A stretch of 45,658 nt of DNA from Rhodococcoides kyotonense (GTDB lineage: Bacteria > Actinomycetota > Actinomycetes > Mycobacteriales > Mycobacteriaceae). The first letter of the stretch is position 1; the number at the start of each line of letters is the position of its first letter. The notes under the pieces are model-generated. The model ran no database searches. It was not told where the DNA came from and saw nothing but the letters and a program-made list of their open reading frames with translations. The stretch lies in contig NZ_LVHI01000024.1 of NCBI RefSeq assembly GCF_001645385.1, positions 1 through 45,658 of the forward strand. The letters run 5' to 3'. The position numbers were made by a program, and so were the translations under genes. This document shows, piece by piece, positions 16,078 to 23,483 of this stretch.

Positions 16078-16109
16078 GTTCACCTTCCGTTCACACTTTT
16101 GCCTTATAT
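16078..16109 (+). promoter_or_regulatory. PHO-box-like direct repeats with a plus-strand promoter
   Basis: GTTCAC occurs at 16078-16083 and again at 16089-16094, an exact 11-base period, with CTTCC before each copy. This is the form of PhoP/RegX3 binding sites in actinobacteria. A -10-like TTATAT at 16104-16109 places the repeats at the -35 region of a plus-strand promoter for the gene at 16195. The same site lies in the shared control region with the divergent phosphate transporter gene. Confidence 0.6.
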
Positions 16110-16194
16110 GTCCGATTTGCGTGCGACCCCCGTCACTCGGCTTCGAACGTCGGCTCGAGCGACACTGTCGGACCGCTGTGGAACAGTGGAAAGC

Positions 16195-17400
16195 ATGGAT
16201 TTCGACGACGCTCCGAGCGGTGGGTTACCCAGCGGCGGGCACGGTGTGGACGAGGCCGTCGCGGCCGCGTTGTCGTACCTGGATTCGGTGGATCCCGCGA
16301 CGGGTGCCGACGCTCGAACCGGCTGGGAGGGCCTGCGTCTCGTCTCGCCCGCCGCAGGTCCGACGCAGAGTTCGGTGCAGTCGTTCCTGTGGCTGCATCT
16401 TCGAGTTCTGGTCGACGACGCGGGTCGTGCCTGGGAGATCGCACAGGCGCTCGCCGACCTGCTCGATCGACTCGGTCACGCCCGCTACGCCGACATCGCG
16501 CGCGGCGAGAGCACCCGAGCGCTGCTGCATGCCGACGACGAAACGTGGCAGCAGCTCTTGTCCGACGCCGTGGCGCGGTCGGGTATCGGTGCGGAGAACA
16601 CCGAACTCGTCACGTGGCAGGAGACGCCCATCGGCCCCGAGCGGGCGATGGTCGACCTGATCGGCGAAACACTCGAAGTCGCAACGGTCGCAGGCGAATT
16701 CGCCCCGAAACGGCTCGGCGGCGCGCCTCTGCGTGACACCACACTCGCCTCTCGACGGCGCGGCATCACCGACTCGGTACTGCGGTCCGAGCGCGCGGGG
16801 GGTGTTCTCCTCGAGCAACTGCTCGATCACCGTCTCGAGCTCTGGACTCGATACAGTCCGCCGCGCGCCGAGCTGTATCGGGATCTCTCCCAGCCGCTTC
16901 ACGACGCCGGTGAGCCTGCCTACGGATGTGTCCGACGGCTCGAGGGCCTGCTCGCTCAGGTCGGGGAGGGTGTCGACGTCGACGCCGATCTGTCGGATGT
17001 GTCCGGACGCCTGTTGCAGCGGCTCGGACTCGTCCGCAAACACCATGGTCGGCTCGTGCCGACGACGCGTGCCCGCGGCATCAGCGCCGATCGGATGTGG
17101 GCCACCGTCGTCAGTCGATTGATCGGTACCGACTACCACCCCGACGCCATCGCCGCCGAGGTGATGGTGGCCGAGGTTGCCCGTGGGCAGTGGCCCCACG
17201 GCACCACCATGTTGACCACCGCACTGCTGCGGGCGGAGGGATGGACCACCGATCCCGATCCGGACGCCGACGCCGTCCTCGTCGACCTCGTCACGCTCGG
17301 GTCGCCGCGTGAGACGGACACCCCGTCGTCGGACGCGATGCGGCTGGCTGCGGCCGTGCTCCGACACCGACTCCTCCATACTCGGCTTCCCGCTCTCTGA
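16195..17400 (+). CDS. Conserved-looking hypothetical protein, possible PHO regulon member
   Basis: A 401-residue soluble, mostly helical protein that I do not recognise. The N-terminal 60 residues are Gly/Ser/Asp-rich. A segment at about 280-300 (LLQRLGLVRKHHGRLVPTTRARG) looks like a winged-helix tail of the kind found at the end of several actinobacterial uncharacterised families. No transmembrane segment or catalytic motif is evident. ATG 16195 is used because coding character begins there; the frame is open for another 3.5 kb upstream opposite pitA-menE, but that is shadow sequence. It is divergent from pitA over a PHO-box-like promoter, suggesting phosphate control. Confidence 0.7.
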   Translation: MDFDDAPSGGLPSGGHGVDEAVAAALSYLDSVDPATGADARTGWEGLRLVSPAAGPTQSSVQSFLWLHLRVLVDDAGRAWEIAQALADLLDRLGHARYADIARGESTRALLHADDETWQQLLSDAVARSGIGAENTELVTWQETPIGPERAMVDLIGETLEVATVAGEFAPKRLGGAPLRDTTLASRRRGITDSVLRSERAGGVLLEQLLDHRLELWTRYSPPRAELYRDLSQPLHDAGEPAYGCVRRLEGLLAQVGEGVDVDADLSDVSGRLLQRLGLVRKHHGRLVPTTRARGISADRMWATVVSRLIGTDYHPDAIAAEVMVAEVARGQWPHGTTMLTTALLRAEGWTTDPDPDADAVLVDLVTLGSPRETDTPSSDAMRLAAAVLRHRLLHTRLPAL

Positions 17401-17469
17401 TCGGAGGCCGCCGCTAAGCTGACAGCTGCCTGTCCCATCCGACGGGTGGGACCGTCATCGGGAGGCGCA

Positions 17470-18741
17470 GTGGAACACGATGCCGTCGAACCGAACCGAC
17501 GGTCGCAGGCGCGACGTCAGAGCGACTCGGCACGTCGATACCTCGACCTCGAAGCGACGACGCTCGCCCTGCGGTCGACCGTGGAACTGGCTGCGCGCAG
17601 CGTCGGATTCGCGATCGCGCAGCTGAACGTTCTCGACGAGAACACCCAGTACACCCTCGTGAACATCGGCGGCCCTCCCGTGTCGACCGTCGATCGATCG
17701 ACGACCCTGTGCGACGACGTCGTCCGCACCGAGAAGCCGGCCGTCGTCGCCCGCAACCGCATCGACGCGACGGTTCGCCAGCGAGGCATCCTCGACGAGG
17801 TCGGCGTCGCCGCATACGCGTCGGTGCCGCTGCGTGGTCGCGAAGGTCTGGTGATCGGAACGCTGTGTCTGCTCGACCGAATGCCGCGCGACTTCAGCGA
17901 CGGGCAGTTCCAGGAACTGGAGCAGTTCGCGTCGATCCTCGAAGAACAGCTCGACCTGCACCGACGCGTCGGGTCGAGCCCGACGCGACTCGACAGCGAC
18001 CACGACCTGACCGGGGCACTGGACGCCGGACAGATGGTGCCGTGGTTCCAGCCCATCGTCGACATGCGCACCGAGAAGACCGTGGGGTTCGAGGCGTTGG
18101 CGCGCTGGCATCACCCCACGAAAGGGCTCGTCGCCCCCGCGGACTTCGTGCCGTTCGCCGAATCCACCGAGCTGATCATCGACGTCGACCTCGCCGTGAT
18201 GCGGCAAGCGGTGAACGAAGCCGAGAAGTGGCACACCGTGCGCCCCGACCTGCGGCTGAGCGTCAACCTGTCCGGTCGTCATCTCAAGCACCCCGACGCG
18301 GTCGCGCAACTGCAGAGCTCGGTCGCCACGTCGTCGGTGTCGCCGTCCATGATCTCGTTGGAGTTGACGGAAACGACGTCGGTCAGCGACGGCCCGTTGA
18401 TTCGCCGTCACATCGAGGACGTGCATGCCCTCGGGTTCCGTGTGCTGCTCGACGACTTCGGATCGGGATGGTCCTCGCTCGAACGCCTGGTGACGCTCGA
18501 GCCCGACGGTATCAAGATCGACGGCCAGCTCACCAAGTTCGTCGACACCGAGCGTGGCCGCGCGCTGCTGCGCGCGTTGTCGGTCGTCGCGCAGGATCTC
18601 GAGATGTCGATGATCATCGAAGGCGTCGAGACGCGGGAGCAGGCGGACATCGCGCTCGACCTCGGATGCACTCTGGCGCAAGGCTTTCTGTGGTCGAGGC
18701 CGCTGTCGGCGAGCGCGGTGCGGCGCTCGCTGAATCTGTAG
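17470..18741 (+). CDS. GAF-EAL cyclic di-GMP phosphodiesterase
   Basis: A 423-residue cytoplasmic protein. A GAF sensor domain occupies about residues 30-160, with IGTLCLLDRMPRDFS near its end, and an EAL domain about 185-415. The residues needed for c-di-GMP hydrolysis are present: E208 in EAL, N266 in NLSG, E298 in ELTET, D328-D329 in DDFGSG, K349 in KID, E384 in EGVET and Q404 in QGF. The enzyme is predicted active, cutting c-di-GMP to pGpG under control of the GAF ligand. GTG 17470 has GGGAGG just upstream. It abuts the convergent VOC gene with no gap, and a GGDEF cyclase gene lies beyond that. Confidence 0.9.
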   Translation: MEHDAVEPNRRSQARRQSDSARRYLDLEATTLALRSTVELAARSVGFAIAQLNVLDENTQYTLVNIGGPPVSTVDRSTTLCDDVVRTEKPAVVARNRIDATVRQRGILDEVGVAAYASVPLRGREGLVIGTLCLLDRMPRDFSDGQFQELEQFASILEEQLDLHRRVGSSPTRLDSDHDLTGALDAGQMVPWFQPIVDMRTEKTVGFEALARWHHPTKGLVAPADFVPFAESTELIIDVDLAVMRQAVNEAEKWHTVRPDLRLSVNLSGRHLKHPDAVAQLQSSVATSSVSPSMISLELTETTSVSDGPLIRRHIEDVHALGFRVLLDDFGSGWSSLERLVTLEPDGIKIDGQLTKFVDTERGRALLRALSVVAQDLEMSMIIEGVETREQADIALDLGCTLAQGFLWSRPLSASAVRRSLNL

Positions 18742-19128
18742 TCAGTCGCCGCGCACGTCGCGTCGCAACGGATGATCCGACGGGATCTCGACGAGAACGA
18801 TCGGAACGCCGTCGGGATCGCGCAGCCACATCTCGATCAGACCCCACGACTCCTGCTTCGGATCCCGATCGACCGCGACGCCACGCTCGCGCAGCTCGGC
18901 GGCCGCGGCCTCGATGTCACGAACCTGGAGCCACAGCGCACCGTCGAACGTGCTCGGCGTCGACGAACCGCCGTGAGCCGCGACCTCGATGAGGCTCTGG
19001 CCCGCGAAGAAGACCGTCCCCGCGCCGTACTCGCGGTGCACGGCGAGTCCGAGGTCGTCGCGGTAGAACGCGAGCGTGCGGTCGTAGTCGGCGGGACGCA
19101 GGATGGTTCGACCGCTCAGAATCTCCAC
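18742..19128 (-). CDS. VOC family (glyoxalase-like) protein
   Basis: A protein of about 128 residues with the VOC pattern: SGRTILRPADYDRTLAFYRD at the start, DGALWLQVRDIEAAAAELRE in the middle and MWLRDPDGVPIVLVEIP at the end. The start is probably GTG 19128; no better ATG is in frame. Substrate is unknown. It lies between two c-di-GMP genes, convergent with the EAL gene and 56 bases downstream of the GGDEF gene on the same strand. It could be transcribed with the cyclase, although there is no functional link I can defend. Confidence 0.8.
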   Translation of the reverse strand: MEILSGRTILRPADYDRTLAFYRDDLGLAVHREYGAGTVFFAGQSLIEVAAHGGSSTPSTFDGALWLQVRDIEAAAAELRERGVAVDRDPKQESWGLIEMWLRDPDGVPIVLVEIPSDHPLRRDVRGD

Positions 19129-19184
19129 GACACATCGATACCACAGGATTCGGACATCACGCGGTGAACCGACGCGTGCACAGG

Positions 19185-20324
19185 TCAGATCAACTGCGTC
19201 GCCACGCGGTTTCCGCCTGCGGCCTTCGCCTTGTACATCATCGAATCCGCCACGCGCGACGCGGTTTCGACGGTGTCCGCGCCGTTGATCCACAAGTCGG
19301 AATCGGCGTACAGAATCGCGGCCCCCACGCTGACCGTCACCGGAACCGCGTCGTTCTCGCCGTGCAGCGCGCGCCGAATTCCGTGGATCAGCGCGTCGAT
19401 GTGCAACCGGGAGGTGACGACCGCCGCCAGATACTCCTCGCCGCCGGTGCGTCCCAGAATGCCGTAGCGCGCGACGTGCGCGGTGAGGCGTTCGGCGACA
19501 CGGCAGATCACGGCGTCGCCCTCGTCGTGCCCGTAGACGTCGTTCACGGACTTGAACCTGTCGATGTCGACGACGATGATCGCCGCGCACCGACCTTCCT
19601 GTCGTCCCTGCTCCCACAGAACCGCAAGTCCGTTGTCGAGGCCGCGACGGTTGAGCAGGCCGGTCAGCGGGTCGAGAACCGAACTGCGGGCGTCGGCGGA
19701 CAGCGTCGTCAAGAAGATGTGCGACGTGACGGGCACGCTCATGATGCCGAGAAGGACGACGTTGGTCTGCACGAGCAGCGTGATCGGATCGACGTCGCCG
19801 CGGAGCCAGAGCGCCGTCGCGAACGCCAGCGTCGTCACCGACGCGAACACCAGGTGCGCGACGACCCAGCGCGGACTGAGGAAGAACGTCACGAACGCGC
19901 CGATGACGGAGAACAGGACGCACCCCAACAACGCGTTGTGCCAATCGAAGACACTGAGCTCGGCGGCGACGCCGAGGTCCGCATACAGCGCGAACGCGAC
20001 GACGCCTTTCTTGCCGGGGAACGGAAGCAGCAGCCACATCGCGGCGATGACGATGTTGGCGGTGCTCAGTGTCAGCGTCAGCACCGTTGCCGCGGTGCCC
20101 GTCGGCCCGCCCTCGGCGAACAAGCTGAGAAACGCCATCAGGCTGATGTTCAGCATCGACAGCGCGACGATGGCCCGGACGATCCGGCCCGACGGATGCG
20201 TGTTCTGGAACTCGGTCATCCATTCGTAGTCGTGAGACTGAACGAACCACTCCACCACGGACTCCCACGCGCCGCCGGGGCGTTCGCTCCGACGGCGTGT
20301 GAGGGGGTCACGAGAGAGGGACAA
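19185..20324 (-). CDS. Membrane diguanylate cyclase (GGDEF domain, no I-site)
   Basis: A 379-residue protein with about six membrane helices (residues ~47-205) and a C-terminal GGDEF domain from DPLTGLLNRRG at 218-228. Metal- and substrate-binding DIDRFKSVND lies at 253-262, and the signature loop is GGEEY (294-298), a tolerated variant of GGEEF. At the usual product-inhibition site (RxxD, four residues before the signature) the sequence is RYGI (286-289), so the Asp is lost and feedback inhibition is predicted to be absent. It would make c-di-GMP at the membrane in response to an unknown cue. It faces the GAF-EAL gene in the same neighbourhood. Confidence 0.88.
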   Translation of the reverse strand: MSLSRDPLTRRRSERPGGAWESVVEWFVQSHDYEWMTEFQNTHPSGRIVRAIVALSMLNISLMAFLSLFAEGGPTGTAATVLTLTLSTANIVIAAMWLLLPFPGKKGVVAFALYADLGVAAELSVFDWHNALLGCVLFSVIGAFVTFFLSPRWVVAHLVFASVTTLAFATALWLRGDVDPITLLVQTNVVLLGIMSVPVTSHIFLTTLSADARSSVLDPLTGLLNRRGLDNGLAVLWEQGRQEGRCAAIIVVDIDRFKSVNDVYGHDEGDAVICRVAERLTAHVARYGILGRTGGEEYLAAVVTSRLHIDALIHGIRRALHGENDAVPVTVSVGAAILYADSDLWINGADTVETASRVADSMMYKAKAAGGNRVATQLI

Positions 20325-20338
20325 TGCGGCGCCCGGGC

Positions 20339-21241
20339 TCAGAAGTAGCGCGGGAACGGCGACCAGTCCGGGTCGCGCTTCTGCAGGAACGAGTCACGGC
20401 CTTCGACGGCTTCGTCCGTCATGTACGCCAGGCGCGTCGCCTCACCGGCGAACAACTGCTGTCCGACCAGCCCGTCGTCCTGAAGATTGAACGCGTACTT
20501 GAGCATTCGCTGAGCCTGCGGCGACTTCGAGTTGATCTTCTTCGCCCAATCGATGGCCACGTTCTCGAGTTCGTCGTGATCGACGACGCGGTTGACGGCG
20601 CCCATGGTGTGCATCTCCTCGGCCGTGTACACCTCGCCGAGGAAGAATATCTCGCGAGCGAACTTCTGGCCCACCATCTTCGCGAGATACGCACTGCCGT
20701 AACCGCCGTCGAAGCTGCCGACGTCTGCGTCGGTCTGCTTGAACCGCGCGTGTTCCCGGCTCGCGAGGGTCAGATCGCACACGACGTGGAGGCTGTGTCC
20801 GCCGCCCGCGGCCCACCCGTTGACGAGACATATGACGACCTTGGGCATGAATCGGATCAGGCGCTGCACCTCGAGGATGTGCAGTCGTCCCGCCCGTGCT
20901 TTGTCGACGGTGTCTGCAGTGTCGCCTTCTGCGTACTGGTAGCCGCTGCGTCCACGGATGCGCTGGTCTCCGCCCGAGCAGAACGACCACACTCCGTCCT
21001 TGGGGGCGGGACCGTTACCGGTGAGCAGCACGGTGCCGACGTCGGAGCTGACGCGCGCGTGCTCGAGCGTCCGGTAGAGCTCGTCGACGGTGTGCGGGCG
21101 GAAAGCGTTCCTGACCTCGGGTCGATCGAACGCGACGCGCACCAAGTCGTCGGTGACATGACGGTGGTACGTGATGTCGGTGAGATCCTCGAAGCCGGGA
21201 ACGGGTTGCCACAGAGCAGGGTTGAAGGTCACCCAGTTCAC
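20339..21241 (-). CDS. menB: 1,4-Dihydroxy-2-naphthoyl-CoA synthase MenB
   Basis: A crotonase-fold enzyme of 300 residues that closes the second ring of menaquinone from OSB-CoA. It is very close to the mycobacterial protein over its whole length, including LTDITYHRHV, NRPEVRNAFRPH-like DRPEVRNAFRP, FCSGGDQRIRGRSGYQYA, the GWAAGGGHSLHV oxyanion region, DADVGSFDGGYGSAY and the C-terminal PDWSPFPRYF. GTG 21241 is preferred (AGGTGG seven bases upstream); an in-frame TTG at 21283 is the alternative. It is divergent from the thioesterase-menC pair. Confidence 0.96.
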   Translation of the reverse strand: MNWVTFNPALWQPVPGFEDLTDITYHRHVTDDLVRVAFDRPEVRNAFRPHTVDELYRTLEHARVSSDVGTVLLTGNGPAPKDGVWSFCSGGDQRIRGRSGYQYAEGDTADTVDKARAGRLHILEVQRLIRFMPKVVICLVNGWAAGGGHSLHVVCDLTLASREHARFKQTDADVGSFDGGYGSAYLAKMVGQKFAREIFFLGEVYTAEEMHTMGAVNRVVDHDELENVAIDWAKKINSKSPQAQRMLKYAFNLQDDGLVGQQLFAGEATRLAYMTDEAVEGRDSFLQKRDPDWSPFPRYF

Positions 21242-21315
21242 GATAGAGCCACCTGCCGACGTCGGAACCGGTACGCCTGACAATTGTGCGATTCGAGGAG
21301 AGATACGGTGAGGCG

Positions 21316-21945
21316 GTGACGGACAGTGCAGGTAAGGACGACTACGAGCACCACGGCGGATTCCCTCGGTACACCCCCGCGGAGGTCGGGCCCGAGTACG
21401 GCAGACTCGTCGACGCCCTCAGGACGCTGCAGGATCTGGCGGTGAGCACGGCGCCGACGCCCGAGGTGATCGAGGACGCCGCCGAACGCGTCGAAGCACT
21501 GATCGACCTGCTGAAGCCGTTCGCGGTACCCGAAGGCGAGCAGCCCGCAGGCCGCGTCCTGTCGCTGCCGGGACGCGGCTCGCTGCTGATGCTGCCGTGG
21601 ACCGTCGAGAAGTTCGACGCCGAAGGTGTCCGTAGCCGTGGCATGTTCCGGCGCTATCACCTCGGCGGCAACGGCGCTGCGCACGGCGGGACGCTCCCGC
21701 TGCTGTTCGACGACCTGTTCGGCATGATCCAGCATGCGTACGGCCGTCCGATCAGCCGTACTGCGTACCTGCACATCAACTACAGAAAGATCACGCCGCT
21801 CGACACCGAGCTCGTCGTCGAGGGCAGCGTCGACAAGGTGGAAGGTCGCAAGACGTTCATCAGCGCGGTGCTGAAAGACCGCGAGGGCACGGTCCTCGCC
21901 GACTGCGAGGCTCTCATGGTCCAGCTGTTGAAGGGCCAACCGTGA
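21316..21945 (+). CDS. Hotdog-fold PaaI-type acyl-CoA thioesterase, candidate DHNA-CoA thioesterase
   Basis: A protein of about 209 residues. The C-terminal ~125 residues have the PaaI/hotdog pattern: GRGSLLMLPW, then GNGAAHGGTLPLLFDDLFG with the family-typical HGG-xxxxxxD, then RTAYLHINYRKITPLDTEL. The N-terminal ~80 residues are a helical extension. It lies directly between menB and menC, and menC starts inside its stop codon (21942-21945, GTGA), so it is translationally coupled to menaquinone synthesis. A DHNA-CoA hydrolase step follows MenB in the pathway, so this is a reasonable candidate; that is inference from position. The start could be GTG 21316 or GTG 21286. Confidence 0.8.
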   Translation: MTDSAGKDDYEHHGGFPRYTPAEVGPEYGRLVDALRTLQDLAVSTAPTPEVIEDAAERVEALIDLLKPFAVPEGEQPAGRVLSLPGRGSLLMLPWTVEKFDAEGVRSRGMFRRYHLGGNGAAHGGTLPLLFDDLFGMIQHAYGRPISRTAYLHINYRKITPLDTELVVEGSVDKVEGRKTFISAVLKDREGTVLADCEALMVQLLKGQP

Positions 21946-22913
21946 TCCCGTCCATCGACGAACTGCTCGCCGAGTCGGCTGTTCTCTCGTTGCCGATGCG
22001 GACGAAGTTTCGCGGCATCACCACACGCGAGGTCATGCTGATTCGCGGACCGGGCGGGTGGGGCGAGTTCTCGCCGTTCGTCGAGTACGACGACCAGGAG
22101 TCGGCGCCGTGGCTGCGTTCGGCGATCGAAGCTGCATGGGACGGGCCACCCGAGCCCTATCGCGCACGAGTGCGCGTGAACGCGACCGTGCCTGCCGTCT
22201 CCGCGGCCGAGGTGCCCGGCATTCTCGCGCGATACCCCGGCGTCGACACCGCAAAGGTGAAGGTCGCGGAAAAAGGACAGACGCTGGCCGACGACGTCGA
22301 ACGCGTCCGGGCAGTGCGCGCCGAGATCCCGCGGGTGCGCGTCGACGCCAACGGCGGATGGACCGTCGACCAGGCCGTCGAAGCCCTCACGTTGCTGACC
22401 GAGGACGGAGACCTCGAATACGCCGAACAACCCTGTGCGACGGTTCCCGAGCTCGTCGAGGTCCGCAGGAGGCTGCCCGGAGTGCGCATCGCCGCCGACG
22501 AGAGCATCAGGCGCGCCGAGGATCCGCTGCGCGTCGTGCGGGCCGGGGGAGCGGACGTCGCAGTGCTCAAGGTCGCCCCGCTGGGCGGTATGCGAGCGCT
22601 GCTCGAGCTGGCCGGTGAACTCGGCGAGTACGGCGTGCCCGTCGTCGTCTCCAGCGCACTCGATTCGGCCGTCGGGATGGCGTCGGGGCTCGCGGCCGCG
22701 TCGGCGATTCCACGGCTCGAGTTCGCGTGTGGACTCGGCACCGGAAGCCTGCTGGAAACGGACGTCGCGGACGGGGCCGAACTCGTCGACGGAACCCTCC
22801 CGGCCGGACCCGTCGAACCCGACCCCGAACGGTTGCGCGCACTCGCCGCGTCCGACGAGCGAACCAGGTGGTGGCACCAGCGACTTCGGCGGACCTACAC
22901 GCACCTGCGGTAA
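21942..22913 (+). CDS. menC: o-Succinylbenzoate synthase MenC
   Basis: A 323-residue enolase-superfamily enzyme that dehydrates SHCHC to o-succinylbenzoate. The catalytic pattern is complete: KVK at residues 105-107 (acid/base Lys 107), metal ligands D135 in VDANGGW, E162 in EQP and D186 in ADES, and the second Lys K210 in LKVAP. Length is typical of the short actinobacterial MenC. The GTG start overlaps the stop of the thioesterase by four bases, indicating coupled translation. Downstream is an unknown gene after 50 bases with its own strong ribosome-binding site. Confidence 0.94.
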   Translation: MIPSIDELLAESAVLSLPMRTKFRGITTREVMLIRGPGGWGEFSPFVEYDDQESAPWLRSAIEAAWDGPPEPYRARVRVNATVPAVSAAEVPGILARYPGVDTAKVKVAEKGQTLADDVERVRAVRAEIPRVRVDANGGWTVDQAVEALTLLTEDGDLEYAEQPCATVPELVEVRRRLPGVRIAADESIRRAEDPLRVVRAGGADVAVLKVAPLGGMRALLELAGELGEYGVPVVVSSALDSAVGMASGLAAASAIPRLEFACGLGTGSLLETDVADGAELVDGTLPAGPVEPDPERLRALAASDERTRWWHQRLRRTYTHLR

Positions 22914-22963
22914 CCTTCCGGCGGTTACGTACTGACCTGTAAATACCCGGGAGGAAAGTCGAA

Positions 22964-23410
22964 GTGGTTGCTGCTCTGAAGGAATCGTTGCTCGACGAGT
23001 CGAAGCGCGACGTGCTGCTCGCCGACGTCATCGAACTGATCGACGCCGAGGTGTCGGACAAGAAGGGCGCAAGCGGCCTCGCCGTCAAGGGCGGCTACGG
23101 TGCCGTCAAGAAGGTCGGACCGTCGTACATCGAGCGGGCCGTCGAAGCGCTGTGGCCCGACTTCGTCACGCAGCTCGAGCCGTTCTGGCAGTCCTACAAC
23201 GCTGCGCCGGCAGGAACGTTCGCCGACTACCTCGTCGCGAACTCCGACCAGGTCTCGAACGCGCTGCTGTCGGTCACCGACTCGCGCATCGAGGAGACCG
23301 ACAAGGGCGTCGTGAAGAAGTTCTACGGCAGCCTGCGCGGTTCGGCGCAGAAGAACGTCGCCGAGGCGCTACCGCGTCTGGGCGCTTTGGTCACCAAGTA
23401 CGCCGGATAG
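22964..23410 (+). CDS. Small conserved actinobacterial protein of unknown function (DUF6918-like)
   Basis: A 148-residue, helix-rich soluble protein beginning VAALKESLLDESKRDVLLADV, with a Lys/Gly-rich central patch (KGGYGAVKKVGPSYIERAV) and a basic C-terminus. It resembles a family of short uncharacterised actinobacterial proteins; the DUF6918 label is from memory and tentative. GTG 22964 follows an excellent GGGAGGAAAG site, suggesting strong translation. It follows menC but probably has its own promoter in the 50-base gap. It ends just before a large palindrome likely to terminate it. Confidence 0.7.
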   Translation: MVAALKESLLDESKRDVLLADVIELIDAEVSDKKGASGLAVKGGYGAVKKVGPSYIERAVEALWPDFVTQLEPFWQSYNAAPAGTFADYLVANSDQVSNALLSVTDSRIEETDKGVVKKFYGSLRGSAQKNVAEALPRLGALVTKYAG

Positions 23411-23424
23411 GCGCCTTCGGCGCA

Positions 23425-23483
23425 CGTGAGTGCCAATGTATAGCCCGCTATACATTGGCACTCACGACATTGGCACTCACGTG
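23425..23483. repeat. Perfect 42-bp palindromic repeat plus an extra half unit (bidirectional terminator-like)
   Basis: Arms of 20 bases at 23425-23444 and 23447-23466 are perfectly complementary, separated by CC. A third partial arm (ACATTGGCACTCACGTG, 23467-23483) follows and overlaps the stop codon of the DUF2252 gene. It sits between two convergent genes. Related copies are at 39884-39925, also between convergent genes, and, truncated by the IS, at 143-171. Confidence 0.9.

Noticed and set aside
12616..16194. A plus-strand frame open for 3.6 kb opposite menE, DUF3349, the small membrane gene and pitA, continuing into the gene at 16195.
   Set aside because: It is antisense to well-recognised genes, its product is Arg/His-rich and without domains, and it is explained by GC-rich third positions. 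Only the part from 16195 has normal coding character.
18742..20268. A single 508-residue minus-strand protein including the VOC domain.
   Set aside because: Only the last ~128 residues have a recognisable fold; the rest is the wrong frame of the GGDEF gene.
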